Made by a program: the position numbers and the translations under genes
Shown: piece by piece, positions 1-7,450 of the stretch
How the letters are laid out: every line of letters begins with the position of its first letter
Numbering within the stretch: the first letter of the stretch is position 1
Notes under the pieces: generated by a model
What the model was told of the DNA's origin: nothing
Databases searched by the model: none
The model's input: only the letters and a program-made list of their open reading frames with translations
NCBI RefSeq assembly: GCF_015561195.1
Contig: NZ_JADMSU010000002.1
Coordinates: forward strand, 62,001-126,000
DNA from: Collinsella aerofaciens
Lineage (GTDB): Bacteria; Actinomycetota; Coriobacteriia; Coriobacteriales; Coriobacteriaceae
Direction of reading: 5' to 3'
Length of the DNA: 64,000 nucleotides

Positions 1-196
1 TGACCTGATACTGGCCGCCAGACCACTGTGCGCCCAGCACGCCCTTGATCTTCTTTACTTCATCGTCATTGGGAATGGACTGATCCTTGAGGTTCAGACG
101 CAGGCGGGTCATGCAGTGCGTCGCGTTCGTCACATTGGAGGCGCCGCCGACGGCAGCAAGCACGTCCTCGGCAATCTTCTTGTTATCGACAGCCAT
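1..196 (-). CDS. PTS sugar transporter EIIB(C), N-terminal fragment
   Basis: Only the first 65 residues lie in the window; the gene runs off the left edge. The fragment has the fold pattern of the EIIB domain of the glucose/sucrose/beta-glucoside PTS family, with the phospho-accepting cysteine (Cys28) in ATHCMTRLRL. EIIB passes phosphate from EIIA to the incoming sugar at the membrane. The start at 196 has AGAAGGG about 8 nt upstream. The gene follows an antiterminator gene on the same strand and a RAT/terminator switch, so sugar-induced antitermination is expected. The sugar cannot be named from this fragment. Confidence 0.85.
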   Translation of the reverse strand, partial: MAVDNKKIAEDVLAAVGGASNVTNATHCMTRLRLNLKDQSIPNDDEVKKIKGVLGAQWSGGQYQV

Positions 197-334
197 GTCG
201 AATCCCTTCTCTTCCAACTAAAGGCCGTGGGACTTCACGGCACCAAGACGCACGATTCCGCTCGCGCCTGCGCAGCGCACGATATCAGTTGGCAAGAGAT
301 TGATTTGCATGTGATTCCCGGGTGGATCGACATG

Positions 335-405
335 AAAAAAGCCCCGCGCACAACCGACAGAGACCCAATTATGGCCTCGGCAGAATCGGTAGTGCCTCTC
401 GGAGC
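335..405 (-). terminator. Leader terminator of the PTS gene
   Basis: On the minus strand the arms GCACTACCG and CGGTTGTGC pair (8 of 9). A second helix GCTCC/GGGGC extends the stem and runs into TTTTTT. The 5' arm overlaps the 3' half of the RAT at 388-424, so the two structures exclude each other, as expected for BglG/LicT control. Confidence 0.7.
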
Positions 406-424
406 TGCGCCGTGAGTAACACCC
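388..424 (-). promoter_or_regulatory. RAT-like ribonucleic antiterminator
   Basis: The minus-strand sequence begins GGGTGTTACT and ends GAGGCACTACC. This resembles the GG-TGTTACTG and GCAGGCA-ACC halves of the LicT/SacY RAT consensus, with a longer apical part. It lies between the BglG-family gene and the PTS gene and overlaps the terminator stem. Binding by the adjacent regulator is inferred. Confidence 0.6.
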
Positions 425-536
425 AACACACGGCGAGTATATGCGGCAGATGCGTTCGTTGCGGCTCAGATTACCGACGAACGGTAGCAAACGACCCGCG
501 AACGGTCGCCATGACGGAAAGGAAATACCAGAGAGC

Positions 537-1373
537 CTATTTATCCGAGTGGACAGAAGCCACGCGGTTCACATGCATGATCAGATAGACGAGTTCTTCT
601 TGGGCCAATGGCTCGCCAAAGGCCTCTTGAATCAGATCGTCGACACGATGAGCGCAACGCGACGCCGCCGGATACTGCTCCACGAGCACGTCGTAAAGAC
701 CGGAGTTCTCGGTATCGATCGGCTCTTTCTTTGCCACGCGGTCGAGCAGATAGCGTACATGAGTGGCAAAGCGAGTAAAGGCGAACGACGAGCGATCAAC
801 CTTCACACCCAACTCTTCTTGAATAATCGCGACCGTCATATCGAGCAGATGCTCTTCATGTTGTTCAGCCAGCACGCGCCGCTCGCTCGGCTTAACCGAT
901 GCGTTGACAATCGACATGGCAATGCCCGCGGCCTCGCTTCGGGGCATACGCACGCGAAAGCTTTTCTGAATGCCGCGAACGGCCAGCTCGCCCAAGCGGT
1001 ATTCGATGGGATGCAGCTGCTCCAGATCGCGCTCGAGCGACAACGACACCACCATATGTTCGCGGGCGCGCTTAATGGCAAACTGAATATGGTCTGCCAA
1101 TGTAATGGGAAGGTTAGGACTCAATTCGTACGAAAGCTGTCCGGTCGCGATATCGGCCAGCTGAGCAGAAAACTCCAGCACCTCGGGATCGACCTCATCG
1201 ATAAACGCCAGGTACTTTGAATCAATGCCGTAAAAGGTACGCGTGATGACATCCAGGTCGACTTCATGTGGCATATCGCCAAAGCCGATACCGCGACCCA
1301 GCGCGATAAGCTGACGCCCCGCGCCGTCTTCGCAGATAGCGGCGTTATGGTTAATGCGCTGGATAGCCCTCAT
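537..1373 (-). CDS. BglG/LicT-family transcription antiterminator
   Basis: This 278-residue protein has the family order: an RNA-binding CAT domain (about 1-56, MRAIQRINHNAAI) followed by two PTS-regulation domains. PRD histidines are visible at His95 (PRD1), His205 (FATHVRYLL) and His267 (LIMHVNR) (PRD2). The second PRD1 site, normally His in an IALHxVNA context, reads IAMSIVNA with Ser154. I start at 1373 (AGGAG about 10 nt upstream), because the longer frame adds 13 residues that do not fit the CAT domain. It precedes the RAT and PTS gene and should antiterminate them when the sugar is present. The altered histidine suggests simplified phospho-control, which is an inference. Confidence 0.92.
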   Translation of the reverse strand: MRAIQRINHNAAICEDGAGRQLIALGRGIGFGDMPHEVDLDVITRTFYGIDSKYLAFIDEVDPEVLEFSAQLADIATGQLSYELSPNLPITLADHIQFAIKRAREHMVVSLSLERDLEQLHPIEYRLGELAVRGIQKSFRVRMPRSEAAGIAMSIVNASVKPSERRVLAEQHEEHLLDMTVAIIQEELGVKVDRSSFAFTRFATHVRYLLDRVAKKEPIDTENSGLYDVLVEQYPAASRCAHRVDDLIQEAFGEPLAQEELVYLIMHVNRVASVHSDK

Positions 1374-1391
1374 GGATTCATCGCTCCTACT

Positions 1392-1425
1392 AAAAAGCGC
1401 CGCACAGACCATCCACGCGGCGCGT
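1392..1425 (-). terminator. Terminator after the phosphoesterase gene
   Basis: On the minus strand a GCGCCGC / GCGGCGC stem is followed by TTTTT. It lies between the phosphoesterase stop at 1447 and the antiterminator start at 1373. Confidence 0.7.
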
Positions 1426-1446
1426 TCATTCTACCTGCACTTACAA

Positions 1447-1992
1447 CTACAGTCCAAAGAAGCCGAGAATCTGGTCGCGGCTAACGGGCTTGTAGTTGTT
1501 GGCATCGAGGCCAACGTCGTAGCGAAAGATAGGGCGCTCGCGATCGCGATTGCGCGCGTTGGTGCGGTCTCCCCTACTGTGAATGTGCCCGTGCAGCATG
1601 ATGGCGCCGCGCGCCTTGCCATTCCAGCTGAGCATGGGGTAATGGCTCATTACCAGGCGATGGCCCTTAGCGTAACCGGGGGCGACCTCCAGATAATCGC
1701 GCACCTCATCCCAAATGTGCGGCGCGTCCGGATCTCCCCAATCGCCATCATGGTTACCACGGATGAGCGTCACGTTCTGGCATTCGATGCGCTCGCGCAG
1801 GCGCACTGCCTCCGCCATGGGCAAACGATACGTAAAGTCTCCCAGGATATAGAGGCGGTCGTCCACAGCCACGCACTCATTGATGGCATCGATGACCTTG
1901 CGGTTCATCTCCTCGACCGAATCAAACGGTCGATCCACGTCGTGCAAGATATTCGTATCGCCCAGGTGCAGATCGGCGGTAAACCACATCAT
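1447..1992 (-). CDS. Calcineurin-like metallophosphoesterase
   Basis: A small cytosolic phosphoesterase of about 181 residues. The dimetal motifs appear in order: ADLHLGD, ILGDFTY, IRGNHDGDW, SHYPM and HGHIHS. These residues bind two metals and activate water for phosphoester hydrolysis; the substrate is unknown. The reading frame extends to 2007. I prefer the ATG at 1992 (MMWFTADLH) because GAGG lies 9 nt before it and the family starts directly with the first beta strand. It is monocistronic or the last gene of the small-gene run upstream, and has its own terminator. Confidence 0.88.
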   Translation of the reverse strand: MMWFTADLHLGDTNILHDVDRPFDSVEEMNRKVIDAINECVAVDDRLYILGDFTYRLPMAEAVRLRERIECQNVTLIRGNHDGDWGDPDAPHIWDEVRDYLEVAPGYAKGHRLVMSHYPMLSWNGKARGAIMLHGHIHSRGDRTNARNRDRERPIFRYDVGLDANNYKPVSRDQILGFFGL

Positions 1993-2058
1993 CGTCTCTG
2001 TCCTCATTTCGCAGCGCGTATAAGACCTGTTTAGTATACAGACGCAGCGATGCGACGG

Positions 2059-2241
2059 TTACCCAAAGAGCCCGCCGAACAGACCTCGGCGGCGCTTGTC
2101 CTGCTTTTTCGAAGCGTCATCCTGAGCCTTCTTGCCCTGTCGCTTTTTACGATCTTGCTCCAGCTCATCGTCATCGAGCAGCAGATCCCACTCAAACGGA
2201 TCATCTACCAGATCGAACAAGTCATCGTCATCAAACACGTG
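2059..2241 (-). CDS. Small acidic/basic hypothetical protein
   Basis: This 60-residue protein has an Asp-rich N-terminal half (FDDDDLFDLVDD) and a Lys/Arg-rich C-terminal half ending RRRGLFGGLFG. The frame can start at an ATG at 2250, but no ribosome site precedes that codon. A GTG at 2241 has GGAGG five bases upstream, formed partly by that ATG, so I choose the GTG. It lies 15 bp downstream of another small gene and 66 bp before the phosphoesterase. I do not recognise the family. The split charge and repeated GLFG tail suggest a protein- or RNA-contacting tail, but no function can be assigned. Confidence 0.6.
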   Translation of the reverse strand, partial: HVFDDDDLFDLVDDPFEWDLLLDDDELEQDRKKRQGKKAQDDASKKQDKRRRGLFGGLFG

Positions 2242-2256
2242 CGCCTCCATTACCGA

Positions 2257-2436
2257 TTAGAGAGCATCCACAACATAGTTGAGAAGTCTACGGGCCCGTG
2301 CGGACACAAATTCATCCTGTCTGCGTCTTTCAATCGCTTGCCGCAACGCTTGCGCGGCGGAACGCTTACAGCTAAGATAGGGACACGGATGGCACCCGTG
2401 GCTGCGGGTCTTGCCAACTCCGATACACGTTTTCAT
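2257..2436 (-). CDS. Small Cys-rich protein, possible zinc binder
   Basis: A 59-residue ORF. The N-terminal half has cysteines and histidines spaced like a metal site (CIGVGKTRSHGCHPCPYLSC: four Cys, two His). The C-terminal half is basic and predicted helical (AQALRQAIERRRQDEF, ARRLLNYVVDAL). The start at 2436 lacks an obvious ribosome site, which weakens the call. It sits tightly before the 60-residue gene at 2241 and after the 27-residue membrane peptide at 2556, on the same strand. I do not recognise the family. Metal or nucleic-acid binding is an inference from composition. Confidence 0.55.
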   Translation of the reverse strand: MKTCIGVGKTRSHGCHPCPYLSCKRSAAQALRQAIERRRQDEFVSARARRLLNYVVDAL

Positions 2437-2472
2437 CGTGAGAAGTGGCCGTCTTCGCTTACGCGGGGGCGG

Positions 2473-2556
2473 CTATTTCATTCGGCCGATAAACAGGCCG
2501 AGTTCGATAGCCGCGATCAACAACGCCAATAACGAAATAACATCGCTTACGTTCAT
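2473..2556 (-). CDS. 27-residue single-pass membrane peptide
   Basis: The ORF encodes a very short peptide, almost all one hydrophobic helix (VISLLALLIAAIELGLFIG) ending in RMK. AAGGGA lies 6 nt before the ATG. That ribosome site is held in a short perfect hairpin (TCCCTT-TAG-AAGGGA, 2563-2577). Hydrophobic peptides of this size with a masked ribosome site resemble type I toxins or holin-like toxins, but no antisense RNA was identified. It lies just downstream of the aldehyde dehydrogenase terminator. The coding call rests on composition and ribosome site only. Confidence 0.5.
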   Translation of the reverse strand: MNVSDVISLLALLIAAIELGLFIGRMK

Positions 2557-2614
2557 ACCAAATCCCTTCTAAAGGGAGTTGGCCCATCCGTGCTCCATAG
2601 CAGTAGTCTAACGC

Positions 2615-2654
2615 AAAATGCGGGTAATAGGAACATCTGTTCGTATTACCCGCA
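2615..2654 (-). terminator. Terminator of the alcohol/aldehyde dehydrogenase operon
   Basis: An 11-bp perfect stem (TGCGGGTAATA / TATTACCCGCA) lies just after the aldehyde dehydrogenase stop. On the minus strand it is followed by a short T run. Confidence 0.75.
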
Positions 2655-2661
2655 CCCTTTT

Positions 2662-4041
2662 CTAATGCACAAACATGCGCACGAACTTGTGCTTCCAGCT
2701 TGCGTAAGGGGCATAGCGGAACGGCACGTCCAGCCACGTTGCCTTGTTCACGATGCTCTTCTTGTGGCTAAACGTATCGAAGCTCTCGCGTCCATGGTAC
2801 TGTCCCATACCGCTCGCCCCCATGCCGCCAAAGCCCATATGGCTCGTGGCCAAATGCATAATGGTGTCATTAACACAGCCACCACCAAAGGGCACGTAAC
2901 GCACAAAGCGCTGCTGAACCTCACGGTCCTGGCTAAAGATATACAGGGCCAGCGGCGTCGGACGATCCGTAATAAACGTCTCGGCCTCGTCTAGGCTCTC
3001 AAACGTCAGCACCGGCAAGATGGGGCCGAAAATCTCCTCCTGCATCACGGCGTCATCGGGGGACACGCCGTCCAAAATCGTCGGCTCGATCTTGAGCGAA
3101 GTCTCGCGCGCGGTACCTCCAAGCACGACCTTATCGGGATCGATCAGCCCGCGCACGCGCGCAAAATGCTTGGCGTTGACGATATGCCCGTAATCCTCGT
3201 TATCGAGCGGATGCTCGCCAAACATACGGCGGACCTCTTCCTTGATGAGACCCAGCAGCTCGTCGTGCACGCGCGTGTCGACCAGCAGGTAGTCGGGCGC
3301 CACGCAAGTCTGCCCCACGTTGAGCCATTTACCAAAGGCGATACGGCGTGCCGCGACCTTCAAGTTAGCCGTCGCATCCACGATGCAGGGACTCTTTCCG
3401 CCCAGCTCAAGCGTCACGGGCGTAAGGTTTTTACTTGCGCGCTCCATAACGAACTTGCCGACCGGAACGCTACCGGTAAAGAAGATCTTGTCCCAGCACT
3501 CATCGAGCAACGCTTCGTTTTCGGCACGCCCGCCTTCGACGACCGTCACCAAGCGCGGATCAAATGCCTCTTCACAGATTTGCTTGAGCACCGCGCTCGA
3601 TGCCGGAGCATAGGCGCTCGGCTTGATGACCACGGTATTGCCCGCGGCAAGGGCGCCAGCGAGCGGCTCGAGCGTCAGCAAAAACGGGTAGTTCCACGGA
3701 GCCATGATGAGCGTGACGCCATAGGGCACGGACTGCGTCTTGCACACACTCACGGCGTTGGCGAGGTCACACGGACGCAGACGCGAGCGACTCCATCGAG
3801 CCACATGCGCAATCTGATAACGAATCTCGGAAAGCGAGGTGCCGATCTCGCACATATACGCCTCGTCATGCGACTTTCCCAAATCGGTCTTGAGCGCATG
3901 GGCAATATCGGCCTCGTGGGCCCGCACTGCATCGCGTAAACTCACGAGCGCACGACGTCGAGCATCGACATCAAACGTGGCGTGCGTCTTAAAGTAGGCG
4001 CGCTGATCGCCGACGATGCACGCAATTTCCTCGGTGTTCAT
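2662..4041 (-). CDS. Class 3-type aldehyde dehydrogenase
   Basis: A 459-residue NAD(P)-dependent aldehyde dehydrogenase that oxidises aldehydes to acids. Visible catalytic features are Asn117 in APWNYPF, Glu212 in LELGGKSP and the nucleophile Cys246 in GQTCVAP. The length and the C-terminal membrane-proximal region match the class 3/fatty aldehyde group rather than the longer betaine-type enzymes. The start has AGGAGG 4-5 nt upstream. It begins 8 bp after the iron-dependent alcohol dehydrogenase, so the two are co-transcribed and probably act in sequence (alcohol to aldehyde to acid, or the reverse). The physiological substrate is not visible. Confidence 0.93.
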   Translation of the reverse strand: MNTEEIACIVGDQRAYFKTHATFDVDARRRALVSLRDAVRAHEADIAHALKTDLGKSHDEAYMCEIGTSLSEIRYQIAHVARWSRSRLRPCDLANAVSVCKTQSVPYGVTLIMAPWNYPFLLTLEPLAGALAAGNTVVIKPSAYAPASSAVLKQICEEAFDPRLVTVVEGGRAENEALLDECWDKIFFTGSVPVGKFVMERASKNLTPVTLELGGKSPCIVDATANLKVAARRIAFGKWLNVGQTCVAPDYLLVDTRVHDELLGLIKEEVRRMFGEHPLDNEDYGHIVNAKHFARVRGLIDPDKVVLGGTARETSLKIEPTILDGVSPDDAVMQEEIFGPILPVLTFESLDEAETFITDRPTPLALYIFSQDREVQQRFVRYVPFGGGCVNDTIMHLATSHMGFGGMGASGMGQYHGRESFDTFSHKKSIVNKATWLDVPFRYAPYASWKHKFVRMFVH

Positions 4042-4049
4042 GGACCCTC

Positions 4050-5270
4050 CTAGTTCTCGCCCTCAAACATACCACCTGCAACGACTTCATACATATGCTC
4101 GAGCTCCAAGCGGTCCATTAATAGCGGAACGGGGTACAGGGGATTGGCCTCGACATCGGCATGCGTCGCCATTTGCGGAATATCGGAGCGGCGAATACCC
4201 GAGACATATTTGGGGATTCCCAGGGCCTCGTTCATGCGGTCGACCCAATCGATAAAGGCCTCGGCCGCCAGGCCGTCCTGCGCGTTAGCCGGCGCGATAC
4301 CGGCCATGCGGGCGAGATCGGCGAGTTTAGGAGCAGCGGCTTCGCCATAGGCGCGAAGCATATGCGGCAGGATGATAGCGTTGGCCAAGCCGTGCGGAAT
4401 CCCGTAACGCCCGCCCAAGCTGTGTGCGATGGCATGAACGTATCCAACATAGGAGCGCGTAAAGGCAACACCTGCCTTATACGCCGCCGAAAGCATATTG
4501 CGGCGCGCACGCATGTTGCCGCCATGCTCATAGGCCTCCAGCAAATTGTCATGGATGAGCTGTACCGCCTGGCGCGCCATCTTGCGCGTATAGGGCGTGG
4601 TACTGCGTCCGATAAAGGCCTCGACGGCATGCGTCAGGGCGTCCATGCCCGTCTGCCCCGTAATGGAGGCGGGCAGGCCGCGCGTAAACTCGGGGTCGTG
4701 CACCGCATAGTGCGGGATCAGCACAAAGTCGTTAATAGGATACTTGTAGTGCGTCTCGTCGTCGGTAATTACCGCTGCAAGCGTGACCTCGCTTCCCGTA
4801 CCCGCCGTGGTGGGAACGGCGATAAGCAGCGGCAGGCGACGATGAATGCGCAGCAGGCCGCGCATCTTGTTGATGGGCTTCTTTGGCTGCGCGATGCGCG
4901 CGCCCACGCCCTTGGCGCAGTCCATGGCCGAGCCGCCGCCAAAGCCGATAATGGCCTGGCAGACGCTCTCTCGATACAGAGATGCCGCTTCCTCCACGTT
5001 TGAGACCGTGGGGTTCGCTGATGTTTTGGCATAGATCGCAACGCCGATTCCCTTGGACGCGAGCGCCGTCTCGAGCGGTGCCGTGAGCCCAAGGCGGGCA
5101 ATACCGGGATCCGTCACGATAAGGACCCGCTGTATCGAACGCGCCCGAAGCACTGCGGGCACATCCTCAGCATGCTCCAGAATGTGTGGCTCGGTATAGG
5201 GCAGCACCGGCAATGCGATGCGAAAGACCGTTTGATACGTTCGGCACCAGGCGCGGCGGGCTAGATGCAT
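4050..5270 (-). CDS. Iron-containing alcohol dehydrogenase
   Basis: A 406-residue member of the group III (Fe-ADH) family. An N-terminal Rossmann-like domain carries GFGGGSAMDCAK. A C-terminal helical domain carries the metal-binding His/Asp set, including DALTHAVEAF, HAIAHSLGG and IPHGLANA. It interconverts alcohols and aldehydes with NAD(P)H. GAGGAG precedes the start at a spacing of 9. The first gene of a two-gene operon with the aldehyde dehydrogenase, it has two similar TGTTGAT-type operators in its promoter region (5288-5367), so a dedicated regulator encoded elsewhere is likely. Confidence 0.93.
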   Translation of the reverse strand: MHLARRAWCRTYQTVFRIALPVLPYTEPHILEHAEDVPAVLRARSIQRVLIVTDPGIARLGLTAPLETALASKGIGVAIYAKTSANPTVSNVEEAASLYRESVCQAIIGFGGGSAMDCAKGVGARIAQPKKPINKMRGLLRIHRRLPLLIAVPTTAGTGSEVTLAAVITDDETHYKYPINDFVLIPHYAVHDPEFTRGLPASITGQTGMDALTHAVEAFIGRSTTPYTRKMARQAVQLIHDNLLEAYEHGGNMRARRNMLSAAYKAGVAFTRSYVGYVHAIAHSLGGRYGIPHGLANAIILPHMLRAYGEAAAPKLADLARMAGIAPANAQDGLAAEAFIDWVDRMNEALGIPKYVSGIRRSDIPQMATHADVEANPLYPVPLLMDRLELEHMYEVVAGGMFEGEN

Positions 5271-5287
5271 AAAGGAAGCTCCTCATT

Positions 5288-5367
5288 TGTTGATGGGTCA
5301 ACATTTGCTCGACCGATTGTACTCATCGAGACTCGCGGGCCGCCTGCCAATCGTTAATCAATCAACA
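5288..5367 (-). promoter_or_regulatory. Paired operator-like sites upstream of the ADH operon
   Basis: Site 1 (5288-5303) is the perfect inverted repeat TGTTGA-TGGG-TCAACA. Site 2 (5352-5367) read on the minus strand is TGTTGATTGATTAACG, a close variant. They are 64 bp apart and bracket the likely promoter. They look like the binding sites of one dimeric regulator; its identity is unknown. Confidence 0.5.
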
Positions 5368-5466
5368 TCTTCATATTTGGCGCGTTTGCCCATGCGGCCA
5401 GGTCGACTCCCCTGCAATGCGCTACCCTGATAGCCCGAGCATGCGGCGGCGAGAGGCAGGAGGTCC

Positions 5467-6360
5467 ATGCACGACATCTGGAACCCTTGGCACGGCTGCG
5501 CCCGCGTAAGCGAGGGCTGCGACAACTGCTACATGTACTTTATGGATGGGCAGCGCGGGCTTGACCCCTCCATCGTCACTCGCAACAAGGCGGCCTTTGA
5601 CTATCCGCTTCAGCGCCGACGCGACGGCTCGTACAAGGTGCAGGCGGGCGAGCTCATCCGGATCTGCATGACCTCGGATTTTCTTGTCGAAGAGGCCGAT
5701 GCGTGGCGACCGGAAGTGTGGGACATTATCCGACAGCGCCCGGACGTCAAGTTCTTCATCCTCACCAAGCGGCCTGAGCGCTTTGCGCAGTGCCTGCCCC
5801 GCGACTGGGGAAGCGGTTGGCCCAACGTGATGCTCAACGTAACCTGCGAAAACCAACGGCGCGCCAAGGAACGCGTGCCCCTGCTGCTTGCCACGCCCGC
5901 AGCGCACCGCGGCGTGATGTGCGCGCCGCTTATCGGAAGCGTCTCACTCGAAAACGCCGCGCCCGGATGCCTGGGGCGCACGGGCGGCATCGAGCAGGTC
6001 ATCGTGGGCGGCGAGAACTACGGCGGCGCACGCCCCTGTCGCTATGAATGGGTGCGGGCGCTGCACGAGGGATGCGTTGTCGCCGATGCCGCATTCGCTT
6101 TCATAGAGACGGGCACCTATTTTGAGAAAGACGGCAAAACATACCATCTGCGCAGCAAGAACCTTCAGGCCGAGCAGGCCTGGAAGTCAGGACTCCAGCA
6201 CCGAGGACGCCCCATCCGATGGAACCTCCATGACCCGCTGGGGCTCGCCATACCCGAGCAGGAGCTCTGGGTTCCACCACATGAACCGTGGTGCGCCACC
6301 TGCGGAAGCCAGCTCATCTGCAACGGCTGCGTCCGCTGCGGCCTCTGCGGGAGATGCTAG
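5467..6360 (+). CDS. DUF5131 family protein (phage Gp37/Gp68-like)
   Basis: A 297-residue protein beginning with the family hallmark WNPWHGC-(6)-GCDNCYM, a cysteine cluster resembling a radical-SAM-type iron-sulfur site. Later conserved segments are TSDFLVEEAD, FILTKRPERF and IVGGENYGGARPC. The C-terminal tail has a zinc-ribbon-like run of cysteines (CATCGSQLICNGCVRCGLCGRC, described by its cysteines). AGGCAGGAGG precedes the start. The family occurs in phages and bacterial chromosomes and its biochemistry is unresolved. The stop at 6360 falls inside the Cys-rich tail, and a different frame stays open to 6488 with coding-like composition, so the true C-terminus is uncertain. Confidence 0.8.
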   Translation: MHDIWNPWHGCARVSEGCDNCYMYFMDGQRGLDPSIVTRNKAAFDYPLQRRRDGSYKVQAGELIRICMTSDFLVEEADAWRPEVWDIIRQRPDVKFFILTKRPERFAQCLPRDWGSGWPNVMLNVTCENQRRAKERVPLLLATPAAHRGVMCAPLIGSVSLENAAPGCLGRTGGIEQVIVGGENYGGARPCRYEWVRALHEGCVVADAAFAFIETGTYFEKDGKTYHLRSKNLQAEQAWKSGLQHRGRPIRWNLHDPLGLAIPEQELWVPPHEPWCATCGSQLICNGCVRCGLCGRC

Positions 6361-6526
6361 CGCTGCCAGTCGACTCATCAAGCGCCGACGCCAGCAACCA
6401 AGGCACGATTCCAACCCAAACAGCACCTCCTCCCGCCGAAACGGCAGTTTCGGCGGAAAAGAAGGGCGCCTACGAGGCCTGGGGATAAAAGTAAAATTGT
6501 TTTATTAAAAATCATTCCTAATAGGC

Positions 6527-6554
6527 TTCACATTTGGTTGCATTTATGGATAAT
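6527..6554 (+). promoter_or_regulatory. Predicted promoter of the rubrerythrin gene
   Basis: TTCACA (6527-6532) and GATAAT (6549-6554) are separated by 16 bp. An AT-rich stretch just upstream (TTATTAAAAATCATTCC) could bind a metal or peroxide regulator, but I see no clean PerR or Fur box. Confidence 0.45.
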
Positions 6555-6638
6555 AGAACCCGTCAAGACGCACGTCCGGAGAGGGCCCTTACGGGACCGG
6601 ACGAGCGCGCCATCGCCATCGATCGAAAGGATCGAATC

Positions 6639-7199
6639 ATGAAGTTTGTTTGCCCCGTTTGCGGTTATGTGGAAGAGTTCGACGGCGACCAGCTGCCCGA
6701 GGATTTTAAGTGCCCCCAGTGCAGCGTTCCCGGTTCTCGCTTCCTGAAGCAGGAGGAGGGCCAGCTCGAGTGGGCTGCCGAGCACGTCGTAGGCGTCGCC
6801 AAGATGGAGGGCGTCTCTGAGGACATCGTTGCCGACCTGCGCGCCAACTTTGAGGGCGAGTGCTCCGAGGTCGGTATGTACCTGGCCATGGCTCGCGTCG
6901 CTCATCGCGAGGGCTATCCCGAGATCGGCCTGTACTGGGAGAAGGCTGCCCACGAGGAGGCAGAGCATGCCGCCAAGTTCGCCGAGCTCCTGGGCGAGGT
7001 CGTGACCGACTCCACCAAGAAGAACCTCGAGATGCGCGTTGAGGCCGAGAACGGCGCCACCGCCGGCAAGACCGATCTTGCTAAGCGCGCCAAGGCCGCT
7101 GGCCTCGATGCCATCCACGACACCGTGCACGAGATGGCTCGCGACGAGGCTCGCCATGGCAAGGCTTTCGCCGGCCTGCTCAAGCGCTACTTTGGCTAA
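6639..7199 (+). CDS. Reverse rubrerythrin (rubredoxin-rubrerythrin peroxidase)
   Basis: A 186-residue protein with the domains in reverse order: an N-terminal rubredoxin-like site (CPVCG ... CPQC, residues about 5-30), then a four-helix ferritin-like diiron domain with [19 protein letters not shown] and DEARHGKAF. Such enzymes reduce hydrogen peroxide with electrons from NAD(P)H and protect anaerobes. I start at MKFVCPVCG (GAAAGG upstream) rather than the open frame from 6534, which adds 35 residues with no family counterpart. It is a single-gene unit with its own promoter and terminator. Confidence 0.93.
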   Translation: MKFVCPVCGYVEEFDGDQLPEDFKCPQCSVPGSRFLKQEEGQLEWAAEHVVGVAKMEGVSEDIVADLRANFEGECSEVGMYLAMARVAHREGYPEIGLYWEKAAHEEAEHAAKFAELLGEVVTDSTKKNLEMRVEAENGATAGKTDLAKRAKAAGLDAIHDTVHEMARDEARHGKAFAGLLKRYFG

Positions 7200-7233
7200 G
7201 CCAACCGCCTGAGACATAACCTCTAGCTCGATG

Positions 7234-7266
7234 AGGCCCGAACCGTATTGGTTCGGGCCTTTTTGT
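7234..7266 (+). terminator. Terminator of the rubrerythrin gene
   Basis: The arms AGGCCCGAACC and GGTTCGGGCCT form a perfect stem followed by TTTTT. Confidence 0.9.
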
Positions 7267-7331
7267 GTCTCGAGAACTCGTTAACGCCGTAAAATCGAAT
7301 CACCCTCGACATCGGCTTCTCGTCAAAAACT

Positions 7332-7450
7332 AAGTGAGTAGGCTATTTGGAACTTGCCGAGCAGGCCATCCATATAACTTTATAAAGCCGCAGGTAAATG
7401 ACTTGTCGCATAACGGTCTGGTCGCCATCACGCCAAAAGCCTACTCACTT
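7332..7450. repeat. 119-bp terminal-inverted-repeat element, copy 1
   Basis: Starts AAGTGAGTAGGCTATTTGG and ends CCAAAAGCCTACTCACTT, which pair as terminal inverted repeats. Copy 2 at 8752-8870 has exactly the same length and orientation, with identical ends and shared inner blocks (CCGAGCAGGCC, CCGCAGGTA, CTGGTCGCCA). The stop codon of the minus-strand gene at 7441 lies inside its right end. It may be a MITE-like element or a mobile 3'-end RNA; no transposase is encoded. Confidence 0.75.

Noticed and set aside
7332-7450. A conserved about 40-residue peptide encoded across the 119-bp repeats
   Set aside because: Both copies keep the same open + frame (SRLFGT...), but codon changes between them are mostly non-synonymous and the start is only GTG. 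Conservation is better explained by the nucleic-acid element.
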